A stretch of DNA of 44,761 nucleotides from the NCBI RefSeq assembly GCF_007991615.1, contig NZ_BJYR01000031.1, positions 1 through 44,761 on the forward strand, read 5' to 3'. The notes below the pieces were generated by a model. The model saw only the letters and a program-made list of their open reading frames with translations. It did no database searches and was not told the DNA's origin. A program made the translations under genes and the position numbers. The stretch is from Novosphingobium sediminis (lineage in GTDB: Bacteria > Pseudomonadota > Alphaproteobacteria > Sphingomonadales > Sphingomonadaceae). Positions 16,371 to 24,239 of the stretch are shown here, in pieces (positions within the stretch are counted from its first letter, which is position 1; every line of letters begins with the position of its first letter).

Positions 16371-19070
16371 ATGATCGAAATCTTCACGGTTGGCGGCGGC
16401 GAATACATCGTCAACGTTCTGAACGCGGTCGCCAGCTGGACGGGCGCAGGCGGCTACAAGAGCCTGATCCAGGTTGCCATGGTCATGGGGCTGGCGCTGG
16501 CCGTGATCGTGCTCGCGTTCAATCAGGACTGGCGTGCCTGGCTCAACTGGTTCCTTGGCGCGACGCTGATCTATATGTGCCTGATGGTGCCGCGCATCGA
16601 CGTCCATGTGACCGACCGCGTCAATCCGGGCCTGGCTCCGGCCAATGTCGCCAATGTGCCGATCGGCCTTGCGCTGATGGCGAGCTTCACCAGCCAGGTC
16701 GGCGACTACCTGACGCACTCGGCCGAGCTGGTGTTCGGCCTGCCCGACGATCTCAACTATTCGCGCAATGGGATGATCTACGGCGCGCGGCTGCTCGAAG
16801 CGACACGGAGCCTGCGGATCTCCGACCCGGAATTTGCCGCGAACCTCGACGAGCATGTCCGGCAATGCGTGTTCTACGATCTGCTGCTCGGCCGATATTC
16901 GATGAAGCAGCTCGCCGAAAGCGACGACATCTGGGCGACGATTGCACCGGGGTCGGCGGCGCGCGCACAGAAGTTCCTGACCCGCCAGGCCGACGACAGC
17001 GTGACCGCTTCGATCGTTACCTGCCGCGAGGCCTATACCGCGCTGTCCAACCAGTGGGCCGGGCTGATCGATGCCATAGCGCTGAGCTCCGGGCGACAGC
17101 TCTATCCCCGACAAACCGCAGTACTCGCCAAGACCAAGCTGCTCGCCGACCTGCCGGTTGCCTACCAATACCTGTCAGGGGTTTCGAAGAGCGCGAGCGA
17201 TATCTTCCGCCAGGTCCTGACGATCAACGCGATGAACCAGGCGATGCACGGCTTTGCCGGAGCCAGCGGCACCTCGGGCATCGATGTCTTCGCCCAGACC
17301 CGTGCCGACATCCAGACCGAGCGGACCTACGCCTCGATCGCCGAGAACGCGATGAAATGGGTGCCGATCCTCAATGTCGTGCTGACCGTCGTATTCTACG
17401 CGATGTTCCCGGTGATCTTCCCGCTGTTCTTGATGCCGAAGACCGGGCCGGTGGCACTGAGGGGCTATGTCACGGGCTTCTTCTACCTCGCCGCCTGGGG
17501 GCCCCTGTTCGTAATCTTGCACATGATCCTGATGTTCAAAGGGGCGGGTGATGTCACGGCGGCCGGTGGCGGGACCGGGCTTACGCTTGCAAGCTTTGCC
17601 GGCATGACCGACGTCAATCGCGATATCGGGCTCCTCGCTGGTTATCTCGTCGCCTCGGTCCCGTTCCTTGCCGGCGGCATTGCCAAGGGCGCGCTGGCGA
17701 TCTCCGGGCACGCTACCTCCTATCTCAACCCGAGCCAGAACGCGGCCGAGGAAGCGGCGCGCGAGGCGAGCACGGGCAACGTCTCGCTCGGCAACAGCAA
17801 TCTCGACAATTCGACGGTGTTCTCGCGGCAGTTTGCGCAAGGTGCGCTCAACCCGAGCATTTCCTATGGCGCGGCGCAGACGCGCGGTTTCAGCGAAGCG
17901 GGTACGCAGACGACGAGCTTCAGCGAAGCCGAGTTCGCGACCGTGCCAAGCTCGCAGTACCCGTTCACCCCAACGCTTGGGAAGGATTTCACCGGCCGGC
18001 TCTCGACCATGGCCAGCCAGAGCCGCGGCCAGAGCGAATCCTATTCGAACCTCGCCCAGCAATCGACCAGCTCGGCGATCACCAGCTTCAACGAGATCCG
18101 CAATGCCTACAGCCAGGGCCGGTCCTTCGAATCTGTCAGAGGCACGGGCAGCAGCGACAGCGTCGGCACCGCATTCAGCGAAGTCGACAATGCTTCGACT
18201 ACCCTGCAGCGCCAGTTCGGCTTGTCGCGCCGGGCCGCGGACGACATCACCGTGTCGTGGTTCCTGAATGGAGATGCCTCACTTGGATTGAAGGCCGAAA
18301 GAGGTGCCGGAAGTGCTGCGATTGGAGTCAAAGGCGGACGCAATCAGAGCTGGACGGACAGCGACGTCGGCATTGCCTCTGAGGACCGCAACCGGATCGC
18401 GGGGACCCTGCAGCAGCTCTCGGAAAGCAGGAACTGGTCGAGCACGCGCGATGGGTTCCTGCGTCAGACCAGCTCGAGTTCGAACTCTCAGATCGCTACC
18501 AGTTCTGCTGGGTTGACCCGCTCGCTGACCGAAGGACAGTCCTACACGGTCGAAGCACGCCGCTCGGAGGAGCTCGCCAGCCGCCTCGATCATCAAGCCA
18601 CGTGGTACGAAGGCTCCAATGCCGCAGGCTCACTCAACCTCAGTCAGGCCTATCGCGAATGGGGCATGGCCGAGATCGAGGCGAACCGCGACTACTATGG
18701 GCCGGTCCGGTTCGACGACATCAACTTCCAGATGAGTCCGAAGGGACAGCAGCTCCAGGCCCGGTTCGTCGAGACCTATGCCGACCGCCTGCACGACCAG
18801 ATCGAAGGCGATTTGAGCCTGCCAGCCTTTGCCCCGGTCGCGCGTCCAGGTGTCTCGGGTCCAGGCGATGTGCGGTCACAAGGACCGCGTGGCGGCGGCT
18901 CGGGCGGAGTGGTTCCGACGGTCGATCCGTCCGGGATCGGTGATGAGGTTCGCGCGGCTCAGTCCGGCGGCAGAACCCGTATCAATCAGTCCCGCGGCAA
19001 TCTCGAAACTGTCACCCGCGGCGCCAAAGGTGCGAGTGAGGAAGCGGCAGACGGGGTCAAGGAATGGTAG
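16371..19070 (+). CDS. traG: TraG inner-membrane pilus assembly and mating-pair protein
   Basis: An 899-residue protein; F TraG is about 938. The N-terminal domain starts with the family phrase EIFTVGGGEYI and carries membrane segments at about residues 35-55, 58-75, 325-350, 365-385 and 420-445. A long periplasmic tail rich in serine, glutamine and glycine (about 460-760) follows, ending in a low-complexity C-terminus with GGGSGG. The N-terminal part is needed for pilus assembly. The C-terminal part acts in mating-pair stabilisation and is recognised by entry-exclusion proteins. It is the last gene of the operon: a minus-strand gene ends 4 bases beyond it, and traD, which follows in F, is absent here. 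Confidence 0.94.
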   Translation: MIEIFTVGGGEYIVNVLNAVASWTGAGGYKSLIQVAMVMGLALAVIVLAFNQDWRAWLNWFLGATLIYMCLMVPRIDVHVTDRVNPGLAPANVANVPIGLALMASFTSQVGDYLTHSAELVFGLPDDLNYSRNGMIYGARLLEATRSLRISDPEFAANLDEHVRQCVFYDLLLGRYSMKQLAESDDIWATIAPGSAARAQKFLTRQADDSVTASIVTCREAYTALSNQWAGLIDAIALSSGRQLYPRQTAVLAKTKLLADLPVAYQYLSGVSKSASDIFRQVLTINAMNQAMHGFAGASGTSGIDVFAQTRADIQTERTYASIAENAMKWVPILNVVLTVVFYAMFPVIFPLFLMPKTGPVALRGYVTGFFYLAAWGPLFVILHMILMFKGAGDVTAAGGGTGLTLASFAGMTDVNRDIGLLAGYLVASVPFLAGGIAKGALAISGHATSYLNPSQNAAEEAAREASTGNVSLGNSNLDNSTVFSRQFAQGALNPSISYGAAQTRGFSEAGTQTTSFSEAEFATVPSSQYPFTPTLGKDFTGRLSTMASQSRGQSESYSNLAQQSTSSAITSFNEIRNAYSQGRSFESVRGTGSSDSVGTAFSEVDNASTTLQRQFGLSRRAADDITVSWFLNGDASLGLKAERGAGSAAIGVKGGRNQSWTDSDVGIASEDRNRIAGTLQQLSESRNWSSTRDGFLRQTSSSSNSQIATSSAGLTRSLTEGQSYTVEARRSEELASRLDHQATWYEGSNAAGSLNLSQAYREWGMAEIEANRDYYGPVRFDDINFQMSPKGQQLQARFVETYADRLHDQIEGDLSLPAFAPVARPGVSGPGDVRSQGPRGGGSGGVVPTVDPSGIGDEVRAAQSGGRTRINQSRGNLETVTRGAKGASEEAADGVKEW

Positions 19071-19073
19071 CGA

Positions 19074-19280
19074 TCAAAGGATGAGGTCATTGATGACCAC
19101 AAATATTGCAAACGCAGCCAAACCTAGGAAGATTGTGATCAGTTTGACGCGCCCCCAGGGATCAGCCCAGGTCTTCTTCCACGTGTAGGCTGTGAGGCGG
19201 TTTTCCGCGATTGCCCGATCGATCTCCTTGAGACCCTTCCAATCGTGACCTTCTGGACGGTCGTCAGGTTGGTCATTCAT
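19074..19280 (-). CDS. Small single-pass membrane protein, unknown
   Basis: A 68-residue protein with a charged N-terminal half and one membrane segment at about residues 46-65 (LITIFLGLAAFAIFVVI). I do not recognise a family. AGAGGTGAG lies close before the ATG at 19280, a good ribosome site, so it is likely to be expressed. It converges on traG with a 3-base gap and is divergent from the HipB-like gene, sharing the 151-bp intergenic region with it. Entry-exclusion proteins are small inner-membrane proteins often found next to traG, which is one guess for its role, without sequence support. Confidence 0.65.
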   Translation of the reverse strand: MNDQPDDRPEGHDWKGLKEIDRAIAENRLTAYTWKKTWADPWGRVKLITIFLGLAAFAIFVVINDLIL

Positions 19281-19431
19281 AGCTCACCTCTTTGACATCA
19301 ATTTATGTCCCAATTTCGCGCCATAAACGCAGATTTGCGGCATTGCGGTTCGATATTGACACATAATCAATCTAAATGTAAAGGGTCAAAATCGATACCC
19401 AAACGGTGATTCGGCGGTTAAAGTCTCGAAA
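19281..19431. promoter_or_regulatory. Divergent promoter region with paired ACAT/ATGT inverted repeats
   Basis: An AT-rich region between the small membrane gene and the hipBA-like pair. TTGACA at 19356-19361 is a consensus -35 for the plus strand, with a weak -10 candidate TGTAAA at 19377-19382 (15-nt spacing) or TAAAGG at 19379 (17-nt spacing). Two related inverted repeats are present: GACAT/ATGTC with a 6-nt spacer at 19294-19309, and ACAT/ATGT with an 11-nt spacer at 19361-19379. The second overlies the promoter. HipB-type antitoxins autoregulate through paired inverted repeats, so these are candidate operators. Confidence 0.5.
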
Positions 19432-19791
19432 ATGGATCCTAATAACCCAACCAATGAGCGGCCACTGATCGCCCTGCTTGCCGACCTCGGTCAGCAGCTC
19501 GAAACTTACCGCATTTCGCGCAATCTTAAACAGGCCGAATTGGCCGAACTGGCGGGGATCGGACGTTCCACCCTGGTCCGCATGGAAGCGGGCAAAGGCG
19601 GCACGATCGATAGTCTCGCGCGGGTGATGCGAGCGCTCGGCCTTGGCGAAAGACTGCTCGAGATCGTGCCCGATGCCAAAGTGAGCCCGCTCGATCCGCG
19701 CTCGGAAACCGGCAAACCCCGTAAACGCGTGCGACATGCAATCAGAAGCAGCAGGGCCAGCAAATGGACCTGGGGTGACGAAGCGCCATGA
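19432..19791 (+). CDS. HipB-like XRE-family antitoxin
   Basis: A 119-residue protein with a Cro/CI helix-turn-helix at about residues 15-75, including LKQAELAELAGIGRSTLVRME. A basic tail (RKRVRHAIRSSRASKW) follows. It would bind the HipA-like kinase to neutralise it and repress the operon from the promoter just upstream. The gene overlaps hipA by 4 nt (ATGA), the usual antitoxin-first arrangement. The ATG at 19432 has only a weak ribosome site; there is no better start in frame. Confidence 0.85.
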   Translation: MDPNNPTNERPLIALLADLGQQLETYRISRNLKQAELAELAGIGRSTLVRMEAGKGGTIDSLARVMRALGLGERLLEIVPDAKVSPLDPRSETGKPRKRVRHAIRSSRASKWTWGDEAP

Positions 19792-21083
19792 CACGCGCCG
19801 TCGTCAATCTGTGGGGCCGTCAGATCGGGGCGGTCCTCTGGGATGAGAGCCGCCAGCTCGGTGTCTTCGAATACACCCCGGATTTTATCGCCACCAACTA
19901 TGAGGTCGCACCGCTGACCATGCCGCTGCGCAGCGGCGTCTATGATTTTCCCAGTCTCTCCAGCGAGACGTTCAAAGGGCTGCCCGGAATGCTGGCCGAC
20001 AGCCTGCCAGACAAGTTCGGCAACGCCGTAATCAATCGCTGGCTCGCCGAGCAAGGCAGAACGCCGGAGAGCTTCAACCCGGTCGAACGGCTTTGCTATA
20101 CCGGCAGGCGTGGCATGGGCGCTCTCGAGTTCGAGCCGTCGGCGGGCCTCCACCGCGACAAAGGCGGCAAGGTCGACATTGCCCCGCTTGTTGATCTCGC
20201 CAACCGGGTCATTGCGGCCCGCGAAGAACTGAACGGTGTCCTCGAAGGCCAGGACGACCAGAAGGCCCTTGAAGAAATCCTGCGCGTTGGCACCTCGGCC
20301 GGCGGTGCGCGGGCAAAGGCGGTACTCGCCTGGAACGAGAAAACCGGCGAGTTTCATTCCGGCCAACTGGATGCGGATCCCGGCTACACCTACTGGCTGA
20401 TGAAGTTCGATGGGGTCTCGGGCAACGCCGACAAGGAAGTGGCCGATCCACTCGGGTTCGGGCGGCTCGAATATGCGTGCTACCTGCTGGCCAAGGAGGC
20501 CGGCGTCGATATGGCGCGCTCGCGTTTGCACGAAGAAGGCGGCCGCGCGCATTTCATGACGCAGCGCTTCGACCGGACCGCGGATGGCAAGAAGCTGCAC
20601 ATGCAGTCGCTATGCGCCATGCGCCATTTCGACTTCAATCTGGCCCGGGCCTACAGCTACGAACAGGCGGTCGAAACGATCCGGAAGCTGGGACTTGGCC
20701 GCGACGCAATCAGGCAGCAAGTCCGCCGCACCTTCCTCAACATCTTCATCCGCAACCAGGACGACCACACCAAGAATATCGCGTTCCTGATGGACAGCAC
20801 CGGCCAATGGAGCCTCTCGCCGGCCTTCGACGTAGTCTATGCCTACAATCCCGATGGCGCCTGGACGAGCCAGCACCAGATGTCACTCAATGGCAAGACC
20901 GATGGTTTCGACCTCGACGACCTCCTAGCCTTTGGGAAGTTCGCGGATATGAAAACCGTTGAAACAAAGGCGATTATAAGAGAGATTGAGATCGCAATAT
21001 CCAAATGGTCTGAGTGCACTGACCGAGCTGGATTAGCACCGGATATGGCCCGGCGAGTAACGCAAGGATTCCGGTCGTTCTAG
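19788..21083 (+). CDS. HipA-like serine/threonine kinase toxin
   Basis: A 431-residue HipA-family kinase. The HipA N-terminal subdomain is at about residues 1-110. The phosphate-binding-loop region GTSAGGARAKAVLAW is near residues 168-182, followed by YWLMKFDG. The catalytic loop is NQDDHTKN (about 322-329) and the metal-binding phrase is SPAFDVVYAY (about 343-352). E. coli HipA stops translation by phosphorylating glutamyl-tRNA synthetase; the target here is unknown. The key residues look intact, so it is probably active. The last roughly 45 codons are visibly less GC-rich than the rest, although the protein end still looks like a normal HipA C-terminus. Confidence 0.88.
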   Translation: MTRAVVNLWGRQIGAVLWDESRQLGVFEYTPDFIATNYEVAPLTMPLRSGVYDFPSLSSETFKGLPGMLADSLPDKFGNAVINRWLAEQGRTPESFNPVERLCYTGRRGMGALEFEPSAGLHRDKGGKVDIAPLVDLANRVIAAREELNGVLEGQDDQKALEEILRVGTSAGGARAKAVLAWNEKTGEFHSGQLDADPGYTYWLMKFDGVSGNADKEVADPLGFGRLEYACYLLAKEAGVDMARSRLHEEGGRAHFMTQRFDRTADGKKLHMQSLCAMRHFDFNLARAYSYEQAVETIRKLGLGRDAIRQQVRRTFLNIFIRNQDDHTKNIAFLMDSTGQWSLSPAFDVVYAYNPDGAWTSQHQMSLNGKTDGFDLDDLLAFGKFADMKTVETKAIIREIEIAISKWSECTDRAGLAPDMARRVTQGFRSF

Positions 21084-21084
21084 C

Positions 21085-21096
21085 GCGAGCGCTCGC
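21085..21096. terminator. 12-bp GC-rich palindrome between convergent hipA and hsdR
   Basis: GCGAGCGCTCGC is a perfect palindrome in the 18-bp gap between the converging stops of the hipA-like gene and hsdR. No T-run follows on either strand, so it may be a weak bidirectional transcription block or chance. Confidence 0.25.
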
Positions 21097-21101
21097 TGAC
21101 T

Positions 21102-24100
21102 CTAATTCAAATCCCGCAAGAGCACCTCGGCCTGAGCTAGCACCGTCTGGACAGCTTCATCGGCCAAATCAGGGGGATAACCAAACCGCTTTAAGATTCG
21201 CTTCACCAAGACGCGCATCCTTGCTCGAGCGCTTTCCCGATGGTGCCAGTCGACAGTCACGTTTTGACGCAGCTGTTCGAGTAGCTCATGGGCGATCAGC
21301 CTGAGCTGTTCGCTACCCATGGCTTCGACCGCGCTCTCGTTCTCGGCCAGCGCATCGTAGAATGCTAGCTCTTCTGGCGTGAGGCCTTGGTCTTCGCCGC
21401 GTTGCTGGGCTGCCTTCAAGTCTTTCGCGAGCGCGATCAGCTCGTTGATCATTTCAACCGCTGACAGAGCACCGGCATGATAGCGGGCTACAGCATCTTC
21501 CAGCCGCCTGGAGAAAGCTCGGCTCTCGACGACATTTGTGCGCGTACGGCTTGAGATTTCACCAGCCAGCAGTTTCTTCAGGGCCTCGAGGGCAAGGTTC
21601 TTCTTCTCCATGCCCTGAATCTCGAGCAGGAATTCCTCGGATAGGATGGAGATGTCCGGGGAATCGATCCCTGCCACCTTCAGGATATCGACGATCTCGG
21701 CCGAGGCAACGGCACGGTCGATCAGCTGCTGGACTGCCAGCGTCTTGTCCGCCTGGCTGAGCTTACCTGTGGCGGTGTTCTTGGCGATGGCGGCACGGAC
21801 GGCCTGAAAGAACCCGATCTCGTCGCGGATCTCGCGGGCCTCGTCACTGGCCGAGGCCAATGCATAGGCCTTGGTCAGCTCAAGCACGAGATCAAGATAG
21901 CGCCGATGAGCCTTCTTCTTATCTTCCGGCGATTGCGCTTTTCCGGCTTCAGCCTCCGCCCATTTGAGAACCCAGTCGATGGCTCCGGCGAGGCAGGTCA
22001 GCCTTTCCATCGGCGCGCCGTGGATGCCGGGCTTATAGTCGAAGCCGTGGAAGATCCCACTGACGATCTCGTAGCGTTCCAGCAGGAGGGCGATCGCTTC
22101 CGCCTCATCGATGCCGGTCTTTTCCTGATCGGAGTCGGTGTAATCGCTCAGCGCCTTCTTCAGGTTCTGGGCGATGCCGATGTAATCGACAATCAGGCCG
22201 CCGGGCTTGTCACGAAACACTCGGTTCACGCGCGCGATTGCCTGCATCAGGCCATGGCCGCGCATCGGCTTATCAATGTACATGGTATTCATACAGGGGG
22301 CGTCGAAGCCGGTCAGCCACATGTCGCGCACCAATACCAGCCGCAAAGGATCTTTCGGGTCACGGGCCCGCTTCGCCAGCCCGTCGCGACGTCGCTTGTT
22401 ACCGATGTGCTGTTGCCAGTCGAGCGGATCCGACGCTGCCCCGGTCATAACAATTTTGATCACGCCGGTCGCATCGTCATCAGAGTGCCATTCCGGACGA
22501 AGCGTCACGATCTCGTTGTAAAGGTCCACGCATATCCGCCGGCTCATGCAGACAGCCATGGCCTTGTATTCGGTGCCATCGGTGCGCGCCTCAAGGTGCG
22601 TCACCATGTCGACCGCGATCTGTCTCAGACGCTTTTTCGAGCCGACCAGAGACTCAACGGTTGACCATTTGGCCTTAGCTTTCTCTGCCTCGGTCAGGGT
22701 ATCGTCCTCGACCAGAGCCTCGATCTCAGCGTCGATCAGCGGCTTCTCGTCCTCATCCAGTTCAATCCGGGCAAGCCGACTTTCGTAATAGATCGGCACC
22801 GTCGCGCCATCTTCGACCGCTCGGCTGATGTCGTAGATGTCGATGTACTGGCCAAAAATCGCCGGCGTGTTCACGTCGGCCGCTTCGATGGGCGTTCCAG
22901 TAAAACCAATGAACGAAGCATTGGGCATCGCTTGGCGGATGTAATGGGCATAGCCATACCGGCGGGCACCAGTTTTCGCGTCCAGCTTGGCATCGAAGCC
23001 ATACTGGCTTCGATGGGCTTCGTCCGCCATGACGATCACATTCCGGCGATCCGTCAGCATCGGGAAGCTCTCGTCGCCGCGCTCGGGCGAGAACTTCTGC
23101 ACAGTCGTGAAGATTACCCCGCCGGATGCGCGCGATAACAGGCGTTGCAGATCTTCGCGGCTCTCGGCCTGCTCAGGATTCTGACGCAGCAGATCTTTGC
23201 ACAAGCTGAAGGTAGAGGCGAGTTGATCATCAAGATCGTTTCGATCGGTCAAGACGACGATCGTAGGGTTCTCAAGCTCGGGGGACTTGACCGCCAGACC
23301 GGCAAAGAACGCCATCAGGAAGCTCTTTCCCGAGCCTTGCGTGTGCCAGATGACGCCGATCTTGCGGTCGCCGTCGGGGCCGCTCGCATCGACGGCCTCG
23401 CGGATGGCTTTGCGTGCGCCGTGGAACTGATGATAGCCAGCAACGATCTTGAATGGACCTGCGCCCGCATCGCCAAACACGATGAAATCGCGGATCAAGG
23501 CGAGAATGTTTTCTCGGGTAAATACGCCGCGCAACAGGGTTTCTAGTTCGGGTTGGCCGCGATGAGCAAAGTCTTCGCCGGTCACCGTGCGCCAAGGCAT
23601 GAAGCGTTCCTGATCAGCCGTCAGTGAACCGATCCGCGCCTCGATGCCGTCAGACGTCACTAGCACGGCGTTGGTCCGGAACAGGCTGGGGATCTGGACA
23701 AGATAGGTCTGCAACTGATGAAAGGCGTCAACAATGGTGGCGTTCTCTGCCGCCGCGTTTTTCAGTTCGAGCACCGCCAGCGGCAAACCGTTGAGGAACA
23801 GGATCACATCGGGCCGCCTGTTTTGGCTGCCTTCCACGACAGTGAACTGGTTGACCGCCAGCCAGTCGTTGGCATCGACCTTATCGAAATCGAGTAGCCA
23901 GACCTTGTCGCCTACGATCCGCCCGTCGCCGTTGCGGTACTCCACAGGGACACCATCGGTCAGCAGGCGGTGGATGCGGCGGTTTTCCTCGACCAGCGAA
24001 CCTGTTTCGCTCGTCAGGAGCCGACGGATCGCTTCCGAACGCGCCGCTTCAGGCAGCGTAGGGTTAAGAGCGGCCACGGCCCGTTCCAGGCGTGGCAGCA

Positions 24101-24239
24101 GGATGACATCGGAAAAGGCCTGCCGTTCGGCCGCCGCGCCGTCTGGTGCAATGACTGTGCCATGCAAATAGTTCCAGCCCAGATCCTGTAGGATCTCGAT
24201 GCTGGCCTGTTCGACCACATCCTCTGAGAAGCTGGTCAT
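21102..24239 (-). CDS. hsdR: Type I restriction enzyme R subunit
   Basis: A 1045-residue restriction and translocation subunit. The N-terminal nuclease domain carries the PD at residues 143-144 and ELK at 158-160 of the PD-(D/E)xK motif. The SF2 helicase motor has GSGKS in HTQGSGKSFLM (about 301-306), DEAH at 406-409 and GFTGTPIE as motif III. The C-terminal part, rich in helices, is expected to dock to the methylase core. With HsdM and HsdS it would cut unmodified DNA after translocation. The ATG at 24239 overlaps the upstream DUF262 gene as ATGA; the open frame before it is discarded. It is the last gene of the operon, and no key residue seems missing. Confidence 0.96.
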   Translation of the reverse strand: MTSFSEDVVEQASIEILQDLGWNYLHGTVIAPDGAAAERQAFSDVILLPRLERAVAALNPTLPEAARSEAIRRLLTSETGSLVEENRRIHRLLTDGVPVEYRNGDGRIVGDKVWLLDFDKVDANDWLAVNQFTVVEGSQNRRPDVILFLNGLPLAVLELKNAAAENATIVDAFHQLQTYLVQIPSLFRTNAVLVTSDGIEARIGSLTADQERFMPWRTVTGEDFAHRGQPELETLLRGVFTRENILALIRDFIVFGDAGAGPFKIVAGYHQFHGARKAIREAVDASGPDGDRKIGVIWHTQGSGKSFLMAFFAGLAVKSPELENPTIVVLTDRNDLDDQLASTFSLCKDLLRQNPEQAESREDLQRLLSRASGGVIFTTVQKFSPERGDESFPMLTDRRNVIVMADEAHRSQYGFDAKLDAKTGARRYGYAHYIRQAMPNASFIGFTGTPIEAADVNTPAIFGQYIDIYDISRAVEDGATVPIYYESRLARIELDEDEKPLIDAEIEALVEDDTLTEAEKAKAKWSTVESLVGSKKRLRQIAVDMVTHLEARTDGTEYKAMAVCMSRRICVDLYNEIVTLRPEWHSDDDATGVIKIVMTGAASDPLDWQQHIGNKRRRDGLAKRARDPKDPLRLVLVRDMWLTGFDAPCMNTMYIDKPMRGHGLMQAIARVNRVFRDKPGGLIVDYIGIAQNLKKALSDYTDSDQEKTGIDEAEAIALLLERYEIVSGIFHGFDYKPGIHGAPMERLTCLAGAIDWVLKWAEAEAGKAQSPEDKKKAHRRYLDLVLELTKAYALASASDEAREIRDEIGFFQAVRAAIAKNTATGKLSQADKTLAVQQLIDRAVASAEIVDILKVAGIDSPDISILSEEFLLEIQGMEKKNLALEALKKLLAGEISSRTRTNVVESRAFSRRLEDAVARYHAGALSAVEMINELIALAKDLKAAQQRGEDQGLTPEELAFYDALAENESAVEAMGSEQLRLIAHELLEQLRQNVTVDWHHRESARARMRVLVKRILKRFGYPPDLADEAVQTVLAQAEVLLRDLN

